From NCBI RefSeq assembly GCF_022662015.1, contig NZ_JAKMCM010000001.1, forward strand, positions 434,001 to 498,000: 64,000 bases of DNA, in the 5' to 3' direction. Made by a program: the position numbers and the translations under genes. The notes under the pieces are model-generated. The model was not told the DNA's origin, ran no database searches, and saw nothing but the letters and a program-made list of their open reading frames with translations. Positions 46,779 to 56,252 of this stretch are shown in pieces. How positions within the stretch are numbered: position 1 is the stretch's first letter; every line of letters begins with the position of its first letter. This DNA comes from Aestuariivivens sediminicola (GTDB taxonomy: Bacteria; Bacteroidota; Bacteroidia; Flavobacteriales; Flavobacteriaceae).

Positions 46779-48239
46779 ATGGAAGAACTCAATAAGCATT
46801 TCATTAATAATAACCGAAGGCATTTTTTAAAAAAACTAGGTTTTGGCATTGGAGGTTTAGCCGCAGCTTCTTTGTTAGATCCCTTTTCTAGTTTATCGGG
46901 TCAGGAACAATTAAATCATGCTACCGGATTAAACTTACCTCATTTTGCGCCAAAGGCCAAACGCATCATTTATCTATTTCAAAGTGGCGGTCCATCGCAG
47001 TTGGAACTGTTCGACTATAAGCCCTTACTTGATAAAATGAGAGGGCAGGATCTTCCTGATTCTGTGCGACAAGGGCAACGACTCACTGGAATGACTTCAG
47101 GGCAAGAACGCTTTCCATTGGTAGGCAGCAATTTTAAATTCAATCAATATGGTGAATCGCGTGCCTGGGTAAGCGACTTGATGCCATACACCGCTAAAAT
47201 TGTCGATGAGCTGTGTTTCATTAAATCGATGCATACCGAAGCCATTAACCACGATCCTGCCATTACATTTTTTCAAACGGGTTCGCAACAAACGGGTAGA
47301 CCCAGTATGGGTTCCTGGTTCAGTTATGGACTGGGCAGTTTAAATGAAAATTTACCGGCATTTACTGTCCTGTTATCCAGAGGGACCGGACGTCCGTTTT
47401 CACAACCTTTATATTCTCGTCTATGGGGCAACGGATTTTTAAGTTCCTTACATCAGGGGGTTCAATTTAGATCCGGCAAAGATCCGGTGTTATATCTGAA
47501 AGACCCTGAAGGCATGACGCGTGCGGAACGTAGAAAAATGCTGGATTACATCAGCGAACTCAACTATAAGCAAGAGGAGGAATTTGGCGATCCTGAAATT
47601 AACAGTAGAATTGCACAGTACGAAATGGCCTATCGCATGCAAACCTCGGTTCCGGAAACTATGAATATTGACGATGAACCGGAACATATTATTAAATTGT
47701 ACGGGGCTAATGCTTCAACACCGGGAACATACGCAGCCAATTGTTTACTCGCAAGGCGATTGATTGAAAAAGACGTAAGGTTTGTACAGCTTTACCATAT
47801 GGGTTGGGATCAACATTTTGATTTACCCTCTCAAATAGAACGACAGGCAAAAGATATCGATCAGGCTACAGCGGCGCTGATATTGGATTTGAAACAAAGA
47901 GGTTTACTGGAGGATACGCTCGTGGTATGGGGTGGTGAATTTGGCAGGACCAATTATAGTCAGGGTACTTTAACCGAAACCAGTTACGGGCGGGACCATC
48001 ATCCAAAATGTTTCACCATGTTCATGGCCGGAGGAGGTGTAAAACCCGGATTTACTTACGGTGAAACTGATGATTTCGGCTATAATATTGTTAAAGATCC
48101 TATGCACGTTCATGATCTACAAGCGACTATTATGCACCAAATGGGTATTGATCATACCAGGTTCACATACAAACATCAAGGTAGACGATTCCGATTAACA
48201 GACGTTTCCGGTCATGTCGTTAAAGATATTTTAGTCTAG
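46779..48239 (+). CDS. DUF1501 protein (sulfatase-like fold), Tat-exported
   Basis: This 486-residue partner of the DUF1549/1553 protein is found beside it wherever I recall the pair. It begins with a twin-arginine signal R-R-H-F-L-K-K (about 14-20) and a hydrophobic stretch G-I-G-G-L-A-A-A-S-L. The body has F-Q-S-G-G-P-S-Q-L-E-L-F-D, W-D-Q-H-F-D, and V-V-W-G-G-E-F-G-R-T with D-H-H-P, the metal-site residues of the alkaline-phosphatase-like superfamily. Tat export suggests a cofactor-bearing protein. The next gene starts 1 nt after the stop. Confidence 0.9.
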   Translation: MEELNKHFINNNRRHFLKKLGFGIGGLAAASLLDPFSSLSGQEQLNHATGLNLPHFAPKAKRIIYLFQSGGPSQLELFDYKPLLDKMRGQDLPDSVRQGQRLTGMTSGQERFPLVGSNFKFNQYGESRAWVSDLMPYTAKIVDELCFIKSMHTEAINHDPAITFFQTGSQQTGRPSMGSWFSYGLGSLNENLPAFTVLLSRGTGRPFSQPLYSRLWGNGFLSSLHQGVQFRSGKDPVLYLKDPEGMTRAERRKMLDYISELNYKQEEEFGDPEINSRIAQYEMAYRMQTSVPETMNIDDEPEHIIKLYGANASTPGTYAANCLLARRLIEKDVRFVQLYHMGWDQHFDLPSQIERQAKDIDQATAALILDLKQRGLLEDTLVVWGGEFGRTNYSQGTLTETSYGRDHHPKCFTMFMAGGGVKPGFTYGETDDFGYNIVKDPMHVHDLQATIMHQMGIDHTRFTYKHQGRRFRLTDVSGHVVKDILV

Positions 48240-48240
48240 G

Positions 48241-49284
48241 ATGAATCGAAAAACTTTCCTTAAACAATCATCCTGTGCTTCACTGGGGATTCTTTTATCT
48301 CCATTATACAGCAACGCTTTCTCATTTTCCGATAAGAAGGATGTTATTATCGGGCATGGTACCCATCGCTACAAAGTCGATATGAACTGGGGAAATCTGG
48401 ACCCTACAAGAACACCTGTAAAAGATTGCCATGAAATGGTCCAGGATTCAAAAGGACGTATTGTCTTGTTAACCAATCACACTAAAAACAATATTATTAT
48501 TTATGATAAGTCGGGTAAATTATTAGAAACCTGGGGGACCGGGTTCCCTGGTGGCCATGGATTGACCCTCTGCAAAGAGAATGGTGAAGACTTTTTGTTA
48601 ATTACAGATTATGAAAGGCACCAGATTATCAAAACCACGATTGACGGCAAGATTGTTTTTGAATTGGATTACCCGAAGGACACCGGTAAATATGATCGTA
48701 AGGAAGATTTTAAACCAACTGAAACAACAGTGTTGGAGAACGGCGATTTTTATGTTGCAGACGGGTATGGTAATCAATACATAACCCATTACAATCACAA
48801 GGGTGAACTTTTGAATATTTTCGGTGGACGCGGTACCGGAGATTCACAATTCTTGAATGCCCATGGTATTTGTTATGACAATCGGGATAAAGACAACCCT
48901 TCTCTTTTAATTACAGCACGGGAAATGAATATCCTTAAGCGTTTCAGTCTGGACGGGGACTATCTTTCTTCCGTTCCTGTTCCCGGCGCCCTGATCTGCA
49001 GACCTGTCGTGCATAAAAACCATATTTATTTTGCCGTATTGAAATCCAAAAATGCGCCTAATAGCGATTCTGGATTTCTTCTGATAATGAATCATAAAAA
49101 CCAGGTGGTCTCTTGCCCCGGTGCAACCGCACCAACCTACCAGGACCAAAATCTTGAGGAACTCTATCAAACGATTCGGCTTTTTCAACACCCCCATGAC
49201 GTTTGTATAGATGACGATGAAAATGTATATGTTGCGCAATGGAATTCAGGACAAACCTACCCCATTAAATTAATAAGAACATGA
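48241..49284 (+). CDS. Secreted NHL-type beta-propeller protein
   Basis: This 347-residue protein has an R-K-T-F-L-K signal (about 1-27). The rest repeats NHL-like beta blades, such as G-G-H-G-L-T-L-C, F-Y-V-A-D-G-Y-G-N-Q-Y-I and V-C-I-D-D-D-E-N-V-Y-V-A-Q-W-N-S-G, a six-bladed propeller. NHL propellers here may bind a partner or oxidise an alcohol or sugar. It overlaps the next gene by 4 nt and follows DUF1501 by 1 nt. Confidence 0.8.
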   Translation: MNRKTFLKQSSCASLGILLSPLYSNAFSFSDKKDVIIGHGTHRYKVDMNWGNLDPTRTPVKDCHEMVQDSKGRIVLLTNHTKNNIIIYDKSGKLLETWGTGFPGGHGLTLCKENGEDFLLITDYERHQIIKTTIDGKIVFELDYPKDTGKYDRKEDFKPTETTVLENGDFYVADGYGNQYITHYNHKGELLNIFGGRGTGDSQFLNAHGICYDNRDKDNPSLLITAREMNILKRFSLDGDYLSSVPVPGALICRPVVHKNHIYFAVLKSKNAPNSDSGFLLIMNHKNQVVSCPGATAPTYQDQNLEELYQTIRLFQHPHDVCIDDDENVYVAQWNSGQTYPIKLIRT

Positions 49285-50084
49285 AGCTAAAAGTTATCCT
49301 ATCCCTTTTGGCGATACTCTTATTCAACTGTGAAAAAAAATCTGAAAACGTATTTTTACAACCAGGTGATATTCGCATTGCTCAACCGAGATTGGAAGCG
49401 ACCAACCAATTTATTGATTCGTCAACTTATCTTACTGCAAGTTTAAAATTAGAAGGAACGAAAATATATTATACTTCCAATGGGGCCGTACCTACTCAAA
49501 AGGACCAGGAATATACGGAACCTATTCAGGTGAAGACACCAGGTGTATACAAGTTTAAAGCCATTCATCCCGATTGGAAAGAAAGTGATATTTCAGAAAT
49601 TGTGTTTTATGAAAAGGGGATTCCGATAGATAGTATCATTTGGAAAAGCAATCCACATCAACGTTATAGCGGCACCGGGAAATTCACCTTGAGCAACAAT
49701 AAAAAAGGGTCGTTAAATTTTCAGGACTCGCAATGGTTGGGTTTCGATACCATTGCCAGGGCATCACTATATCTGGACCATCCTGAATTTGTTAATTCAT
49801 TAACCATTGGCTATTTGAGCGATCCCGGATCCTGGATATTTCCACCGGAAAGTGTAACGGTACAATCCACTTCAGATGGTATAATTTACAAGGATAAAAC
49901 CGTTGTGCTCACACCTCTGGAAAAAGGATCTCCGGCAACGTTGAAAACAATACAGGTTCCCATTGAAGATGTCATTAATGAATTGCATGTAGAAGTTAAA
50001 AATGTTTCATCTATTCCACAATGGCATGAAGGCAATGGCACCAAGGCCTGGATTTTTATGGACGAGTGGGTTCTAAACAAATAA
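49281..50084 (+). CDS. Lipoprotein with chitobiase-C/FN3-like and discoidin-like modules
   Basis: This 267-residue protein has a lipobox L-F-N-C (Cys17). An FN3-associated chitobiase C-terminal-type domain (about 45-115, T-K-I-Y-Y-T-S-N-G-A-V-P-T) is followed by a discoidin-like region (about 130-267, S-Q-W-L-G-F-D, L-S-D-P-G-S-W-I-F-P) that ends W-H-E-G-N-G-T-K-A-W-I-F-M-D-E. No catalytic motif. It probably binds a glycan at the cell surface. It overlaps the propeller gene by 4 nt (ATGA). Confidence 0.75.
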   Translation: MKLKVILSLLAILLFNCEKKSENVFLQPGDIRIAQPRLEATNQFIDSSTYLTASLKLEGTKIYYTSNGAVPTQKDQEYTEPIQVKTPGVYKFKAIHPDWKESDISEIVFYEKGIPIDSIIWKSNPHQRYSGTGKFTLSNNKKGSLNFQDSQWLGFDTIARASLYLDHPEFVNSLTIGYLSDPGSWIFPPESVTVQSTSDGIIYKDKTVVLTPLEKGSPATLKTIQVPIEDVINELHVEVKNVSSIPQWHEGNGTKAWIFMDEWVLNK

Positions 50085-50093
50085 CGGTATTCT

Positions 50094-52208
50094 ATGAAAT
50101 TCTTAAGTACAAAAAATAGTCTTTTAATTGTCCTATTGTTTACGGTCGTTCTCGTTGCCTTCGTAGAGCCATCGCGATTTATCTTATTCCTGGGACGCTT
50201 TCACCCGGTCATTCTGCACCTCCCTATAGGTGCGTTAATCCTAACACTGTTTATAGATATTGTTGGGCGAATAAAAAGCAACTATCCAACACAGGTTGTA
50301 CAATACGCCTTAGGGTTTTCGACATTTTTTGCCATACTGGCCTGTATACTGGGCTATTTTCTCTCGTTTGAAGGGGGTTATGACGAAAACACTTTGAATA
50401 ATCACTTGTGGTTGGGCGTCATCTCTACCGTTTTAATTACGGGTCTCCTTTTATTGAGCCGATCGAAAAGTAAAGTCGGGTCTAAACTGTTTTTACCCTT
50501 TTTCATTCTCACCTTTATTGGCATTACCGTAACGGGACATTATGGAAGTATTCTAACCCACGGTAGCGAATTTTTGACCCAATATGCAAAGGCGCCTCCA
50601 AAAATAAAACCGATCACCCAAATTGACAGCCTGAGAATTTATGACAATGTGATCGCCAATATACTTGACGAAAAATGTGTGCAATGCCATAATACGACAA
50701 AAAGAAAAGGCGAATTGGCTTTAAACGCTCCCGTCCATATTTTAGAAGGAGGAGAACATGGTGAAGTCATCTTAAGAGGAGATGCACAAAACAGTCCACT
50801 CTATAAAAGCATCAATTTACCGCTATCAGATGATTACCACATGCCTCCAGAAGGGAAACCACAACTAACCAATGACGAAAAGTGGCTTATCGCCTACTGG
50901 ATAAACAACAATGCCGATTTTAATACTAAAATGGCCGGTCTACCCCGGAACGATACCTTGAATAAAAAGCTGGAAAAATATCTCGTTTTCCAAGATCCTG
51001 AAATCGATGCAGCCTCATTGAGCGTGATCAATAAAGTTAGAGCTGCAGGCTTTTCTGTGTTTGAATTGGTTCCTGAGCAACCCGAATTAAGTGTTAAATA
51101 TGAAAACGCTGAAATAACAGATGATGCCCTTAAAGTATTAGAAAAATTGAGTGATCAAGTTGTAGAATTAGACCTAAGCCATACCAGTTTAACTGATGAT
51201 ATGACCGCACGTTTGAAAGCCTTTAAACATCTGAAAAAGTTATACATCAACAACACTAAAATTACCGATGGTACACTTGAGAATCTGTATAACTCAAAAT
51301 TTCTAAATGTTCTAAATGTCTATGGCACCGGGATAACAAATACGGGATTAGATGCCCTTTTACAACACATCGTCCCCAAACGTATTTATGTTTGGCAAAC
51401 TGAGGTTGACAATGAGGCCATTGCCGCTTTGGAGTCCGAATATCAGACCGATATCCTCTCCGGAGTCGACGACGATTTTGTTGAAATGACGAACTTAGAA
51501 CCCCCTGCTTTTAGTTCTGATAAAAACTTGTTTGTCGATACCATGTCGGTGAGGTTGATCTCAAAAATTAAAAATATAAAAACCTATTACACCGTCGATG
51601 GCACTGAACCGGATTCGACATCCTTATTGTATAAGGACAGTATATTTTTAAACCGCCCGCTACACCTAAAAGTTAAAGCGTATAAAGAAGGCTGGTTACC
51701 CAGTGAAACTATAGAAAAACATTACTTTAGAGTAAAACAGGAAGTAGCGAACTACACCTTGGTTAATCTACCAGACGACAGGTATCCGGGAAGTGACAAA
51801 CTATTCGACTTAAAAGAAGGCTCTTCGCGGTTCAGGGATGGAAATTGGATTGGTTTTTCGGGAGATAACGTTGATGCCACCATCGATTTGGAGTCCATTA
51901 CATCAATTGACAAAATTTCAGTAAATTGTTTGGAAGATGTCGGTAGCTGGATTCTATTTCCAAAAAAACTCAGTGTCTATTCCTCCCTGGATAAAGATTC
52001 GGGATTTAAAAAAATGGGTGAGTTGAAAATTAACAGAAAGGGGCGTTACGGTAATGGGACTGAAATAAAAAAGTATACTGTCGATATTCCGGATACAGAA
52101 GCCAGGTATCTAAGAGTTGTTGTAGAGAACTATAAAACACTCCCCAGTTGGCATGAGGGTGCCGGCACCGATGCCTGGTTGTTTATTGATGAAATCCTTA
52201 TCCAGTAA
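50094..52208 (+). CDS. Membrane cytochrome with LRR and chitobiase-C/discoidin-like tail
   Basis: This 704-residue protein is multi-domain. A DUF2231-like four-helix membrane region (about 12-165) starts with H-P-V-I-L-H-L-P-I-G-A. A cytochrome c domain has C-V-Q-C-H at residues 195-199. Leucine-rich repeats (about 335-440; L-D-L-S-H-T-S-L-T, L-Y-I-N-N-T-K-I-T) and then an FN3-like and a discoidin-like module follow, ending W-H-E-G-A-G-T-D-A-W-L-F-I-D-E. It may be the membrane anchor and electron relay for the neighbouring proteins. It precedes GH92 copy 3 by 18 nt. Confidence 0.82.
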   Translation: MKFLSTKNSLLIVLLFTVVLVAFVEPSRFILFLGRFHPVILHLPIGALILTLFIDIVGRIKSNYPTQVVQYALGFSTFFAILACILGYFLSFEGGYDENTLNNHLWLGVISTVLITGLLLLSRSKSKVGSKLFLPFFILTFIGITVTGHYGSILTHGSEFLTQYAKAPPKIKPITQIDSLRIYDNVIANILDEKCVQCHNTTKRKGELALNAPVHILEGGEHGEVILRGDAQNSPLYKSINLPLSDDYHMPPEGKPQLTNDEKWLIAYWINNNADFNTKMAGLPRNDTLNKKLEKYLVFQDPEIDAASLSVINKVRAAGFSVFELVPEQPELSVKYENAEITDDALKVLEKLSDQVVELDLSHTSLTDDMTARLKAFKHLKKLYINNTKITDGTLENLYNSKFLNVLNVYGTGITNTGLDALLQHIVPKRIYVWQTEVDNEAIAALESEYQTDILSGVDDDFVEMTNLEPPAFSSDKNLFVDTMSVRLISKIKNIKTYYTVDGTEPDSTSLLYKDSIFLNRPLHLKVKAYKEGWLPSETIEKHYFRVKQEVANYTLVNLPDDRYPGSDKLFDLKEGSSRFRDGNWIGFSGDNVDATIDLESITSIDKISVNCLEDVGSWILFPKKLSVYSSLDKDSGFKKMGELKINRKGRYGNGTEIKKYTVDIPDTEARYLRVVVENYKTLPSWHEGAGTDAWLFIDEILIQ

Positions 52209-52226
52209 TTAAAAAAATGATTAACG

Positions 52227-54530
52227 ATGTTAAAATCTCTTAGTGTAAGTCTATTAGTTATTCTCAGTCTCTTTTCATGTGTAAATAAGGAAACTGAAAA
52301 AACGTCCAGTATATCTTATTTGGACTACGTCAACCCACTAATGGGGACCGATTCCGAATTTAGCTTATCAAACGGAAATACATACCCTGCCATAGCAACA
52401 CCCTGGGCCATGAATTTCTGGACACCTCAGACGGCCAAAATGGGTGACGGCTGGACCTATAAATACGACGACCAGACCATAAGAGGGATTAAACAAACCC
52501 ATCAACCGAGTCCGTGGATAAACGATTATGCGGCTTTTTCGCTTATGGCAGTGACCGGCAAAATGAAATTTCAGGAAGACGATCGTGCCTCTTACTTTTC
52601 TCATAAGGCAGAACATGTAAAACCACATCATTACAGTGTCTATTTGGCAGACTACGATGTCACTGCCGAGGTATCCTCGACCGCGCGTGCGGCTCATTTT
52701 AAATTTACTTTTCCCGAAGCCGATTCATCCTACATTATGCTCGATGCTTTTTTTAAAGGATCTATGGTAGAAATCATTCCGGAGGAGAGAAAAATTATAG
52801 GCTACTGCAGAAATAACAGCGGCGGGGTCCCGGATAATTTTCACAACTACTTTGTGGCACAATTCGATAAAGATTTTGAAGTTACCCACACCTGGGAAGA
52901 CAACTGGACGCTCAATGAGCATACTACCAAAAGCAGCGGACAACATGTGGGAGCCATTGTGGGGTTTAAAACAGAAAAAGGAGAAGCAATCCATGTAAAA
53001 GTAGCTTCATCATTTATAAGTCCGGAGCAGGCAGAACTAAACCTGACTACTGAAATAGGAAACGACAGCTTCGAGCAGACCATGGCTAAATCACAATCGG
53101 CCTGGGAAAAAGAACTTGGTAGAATTAAAATTGAGGATGATAATATCGATCATATAAGAACCTTTTACTCCTGTCTTTATCGCGTGCTCTTATTTCCCAG
53201 AAAATTTTATGAATACGATAAAAATGGAAATATCGTGCACTACAGTCCTTACAATGGTGCAGTTTTACCAGGCTACATGTTTACGGATAACGGCTTTTGG
53301 GATACCTTTAGAGCGGTTTTTCCCTTTTTTAATTTAATGTATCCCGAATTGAATGCCCAAATTATGGAAGGTCTGGCCAACACCTATAAGGAATCCGGCT
53401 GGTTACCGGAATGGGCAAGTCCGGGACATCGGGATTGTATGATTGGTTCTAATTCGGCACCCATAATTGCAGATGCCTATTTGAAGGGTAATGTTAAGGA
53501 CAAGGATGTTGATATATTACTGGAAGCCATTTTGAAAAACGCACAGGTTGAAGCCGGTCGCCCAGTAAATTCCGTGGGACGTGAAGGCTTAGAATACTAC
53601 AATACCCTTGGTTATGTTCCCTATAATGTAGGCATAAAAGAGAATGCCGCCAGAACATTAGAATACGCTTATGCCGATTTCACCATAGCGAAAATGGCAG
53701 AGAAATTGGGTAAAAATGATTTGGCAGAATCCTTTTACAGGAAATCAAAAAACTATACCTACCTATTCGATGCTTCGAACAATCTCATGCGCGGAAAGAA
53801 TGAAGATGGACAATTCCAGGAACCTTTCAATCCATTGAAATGGGGTGATGCCTTTACTGAGGGTAACAGTTTACACTATACCTGGTCGGTATTTCACGAC
53901 GTACACGGGCTTATCGATTTAATGGGCGGAAAGGCAAACTTCATTTCAAAATTGGACGAGGTATTCAGTATGCCACCGGATTTCGATAATTCCTACTATG
54001 GGTTCACGATACACGAAATACGCGAAATGCAAATAGCCAATATGGGCAATTACGCCCATGGGAACCAACCCATACAACACATGATCTATTTGTATAATTA
54101 TGCGAATGCCTCCTACAAAGCACAGGAGAAAATCCGTGAAGTATTAACCAAATTATACAGTGCTGCTCCCGATGGCTATTGCGGTGATGAAGATAATGGA
54201 CAAACCTCTGCCTGGTACGTCTTTAGCGCACTGGGTTTTTATCCGGTAACACCAGGAGTCGATCAGTATGTTATCGGATCTCCGCTGTTTAAAAAAGCGA
54301 CATTATCTCTTGAAAACGGGAATACATTCACTATTTCCGCACCGAACAACAGTCCTGAAAACAGGTATATCAGTGCCGTAAGCCTGAATAATCAGCCATG
54401 GAATAATAGCTTTGTCGAGTTCGAATCCATTCAAAATGGAGGACATCTGATTTTTGACATGAGTGAAACACCAAACAGGGATTGGGCAAACAAATTAGAA
54501 AACACACCCTATTCAATGAGTAAAGAATAA
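52227..54530 (+). CDS. GH92 alpha-mannosidase lipoprotein, copy 3 (variant active-site motif)
   Basis: This protein of 767 residues has a lipobox L-F-S-C (Cys18). The opening Y-V-N-P-L-M-G-T-D-S-E-F-S-L-S differs most from the consensus, and the acid block reads F-T-E-G-N-S-L-H-Y. The site H-G-N-E-P-S-H-H of copies 1 and 2 is replaced by H-G-N-Q-P-I-Q-H, so the Glu of the His-Glu pair is a Gln. G-D-E-D-N-G-Q-T-S-A-W still holds the catalytic aspartates. A different linkage preference (alpha-1,3 or alpha-1,4 or alpha-1,6) is likely. It follows the cytochrome gene in the same unit. Confidence 0.9.
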   Translation: MLKSLSVSLLVILSLFSCVNKETEKTSSISYLDYVNPLMGTDSEFSLSNGNTYPAIATPWAMNFWTPQTAKMGDGWTYKYDDQTIRGIKQTHQPSPWINDYAAFSLMAVTGKMKFQEDDRASYFSHKAEHVKPHHYSVYLADYDVTAEVSSTARAAHFKFTFPEADSSYIMLDAFFKGSMVEIIPEERKIIGYCRNNSGGVPDNFHNYFVAQFDKDFEVTHTWEDNWTLNEHTTKSSGQHVGAIVGFKTEKGEAIHVKVASSFISPEQAELNLTTEIGNDSFEQTMAKSQSAWEKELGRIKIEDDNIDHIRTFYSCLYRVLLFPRKFYEYDKNGNIVHYSPYNGAVLPGYMFTDNGFWDTFRAVFPFFNLMYPELNAQIMEGLANTYKESGWLPEWASPGHRDCMIGSNSAPIIADAYLKGNVKDKDVDILLEAILKNAQVEAGRPVNSVGREGLEYYNTLGYVPYNVGIKENAARTLEYAYADFTIAKMAEKLGKNDLAESFYRKSKNYTYLFDASNNLMRGKNEDGQFQEPFNPLKWGDAFTEGNSLHYTWSVFHDVHGLIDLMGGKANFISKLDEVFSMPPDFDNSYYGFTIHEIREMQIANMGNYAHGNQPIQHMIYLYNYANASYKAQEKIREVLTKLYSAAPDGYCGDEDNGQTSAWYVFSALGFYPVTPGVDQYVIGSPLFKKATLSLENGNTFTISAPNNSPENRYISAVSLNNQPWNNSFVEFESIQNGGHLIFDMSETPNRDWANKLENTPYSMSKE

Positions 54531-54595
54531 ATGTGAATTAAGACCTAATCACGGATAAAGCACACAAAAGAATTCTAAATTATTTGGAAATTTTA

Positions 54596-56239
54596 ATGAA
54601 AACCGTTGCTACTGTAATCCTTCTTTTATTCACTCATGGCGCCATGGCCCAATTATGGCTTATCGATCCTCTGGAGGCCATTTATCCGGATAGTAATCCC
54701 GTTACGGACAGCTACAGTTCAAGCTTAAAACAGGACGTCCCTCTGGGAGGTATCGCTGAGGTTCATCTACTCATAAAAATTCCCATTGGCGAAACATTTA
54801 CGGTAGTAGCCTCAAAAGATGGTCATGTGCTGAAAGGTGTTTGGAGTGAGCTGGTAGAAGTTCCCATAGAACAAAATACGGGTCTGGACAGTCGTACCGA
54901 GCAATTTTCAAACCAGATTAACCCCTATGTCATTCGAAGAGCCCCGTTTCGGAAATTCGAAGTTATCAGACCATTATCGGATCCTAAGCTAAGCAGTAAA
55001 ACCATTTTTACGGCCCTGCGTTTAGCTATTCCCATGTCATCAAATTTGACTAAAGGCAATCATAAAATCGATATTCTGGTAAATTCAAATACAATGCATC
55101 TTAACGGTACCTTAAAAGTTAAAGTGCATTCTGCTGTACTTCCAGCACTTGATAAAAGTCAATTTTTCTATACCAATTGGTTTAATTTAAGACAAATGGA
55201 AGAACAGCATGATCTGATCCGGTGGTCCGAATCGTGGTTTGCCATGTTAAAAAAATATGCCAAACTCATGGCCCATGGCAGGCAAAATTCCATTACAATT
55301 CCTCATGATCTCATTCGATTTGAGGCGGGTACCTTTGTTTTGGAACATGAAAAAATGAAGCGTTATATAGATGTATTCAAAAACGAAGGATTCAAATATT
55401 TTGAAGCGCCACACCTCATGTACCGCGGTGATAATGATGATTGGAGTGACCCGGAACTAAAGGTTGTATTCACCAAAAAAGGGTATTTCTCTGAAGAAGG
55501 TAAAGCCGATATTGAGGCCCTTATTAGGGTTATTTATGATTTTGTGAAAGCCAATAACCTGGAAAAGCATTGGTTACAGCATATTGCCGATGAACCCACC
55601 TCAGCCAATGCGGGCTGCTATCAGCAGGTAGCTCAGCAAATAAAATCATTATTTCCGGAGGTTCAGATCATGGAGGCAACAAATGACAGGGATGGTCTCG
55701 TAGGAGCTATCGATATCTGGTGCCCTTTGATTAACGACTTCCAGGAAAATGAATTGTTCTTCAGGGAGCGCGAAAAACATGGTGAAAGGGTATTGGTATA
55801 TACCTGTTTGGTTCCTGGAGGGAAGTGGTTAAACAGAACCTTGGATATGGAACATTTACGTCAGGTCTACTTTGGCTGGGGTGCGGCATTTTATGATACA
55901 GCAGGTTATCTGCATTGGGGATTGAATCAGTATCAGGCCGATCCCTATGTTCAGAGTGTGGTACATCATCCCTCCCCTGCCGCATCAGCGAACAATTTTT
56001 TACCGGCGGGAGACACGCATATCATTTATCCCGGGACGCATGGTCCGCTGTCCTCAATTCGTTTTGAGGCGCATCGTCTGGGGTGCGAAGATTACGATGT
56101 CCTCCAGCTATTGAAACAAAAAAAGCCCCGAAAACACAATCGATTGGTAGAAAAATTATTTAAAAGTTATACCGATTACAATGTATCGATTCAGGACTAT
56201 CGAAAGACTAAAAAAAAACTACTGAAATCTATTGAATAA
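54596..56239 (+). CDS. DUF4091 / GH123-like glycoside hydrolase candidate, secreted
   Basis: The protein has 547 residues with a signal peptide (about 1-18, G-A-M-A-Q). An N-terminal beta-domain is followed by a TIM barrel with the H-I-A-D-E-P block, giving Asp332-Glu333 as the pair that in GH123 acts by substrate assistance on beta-N-acetylgalactosaminides. The end has the C-E-D-Y-D-V-L-Q-L-L pattern of DUF4091. The start ATG at 54596 gives a normal signal; an in-frame TTG at 54584 does not. Linkage specificity not determined. Confidence 0.78.
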   Translation: MKTVATVILLLFTHGAMAQLWLIDPLEAIYPDSNPVTDSYSSSLKQDVPLGGIAEVHLLIKIPIGETFTVVASKDGHVLKGVWSELVEVPIEQNTGLDSRTEQFSNQINPYVIRRAPFRKFEVIRPLSDPKLSSKTIFTALRLAIPMSSNLTKGNHKIDILVNSNTMHLNGTLKVKVHSAVLPALDKSQFFYTNWFNLRQMEEQHDLIRWSESWFAMLKKYAKLMAHGRQNSITIPHDLIRFEAGTFVLEHEKMKRYIDVFKNEGFKYFEAPHLMYRGDNDDWSDPELKVVFTKKGYFSEEGKADIEALIRVIYDFVKANNLEKHWLQHIADEPTSANAGCYQQVAQQIKSLFPEVQIMEATNDRDGLVGAIDIWCPLINDFQENELFFREREKHGERVLVYTCLVPGGKWLNRTLDMEHLRQVYFGWGAAFYDTAGYLHWGLNQYQADPYVQSVVHHPSPAASANNFLPAGDTHIIYPGTHGPLSSIRFEAHRLGCEDYDVLQLLKQKKPRKHNRLVEKLFKSYTDYNVSIQDYRKTKKKLLKSIE

Positions 56240-56252
56240 CACCATTAAATTT

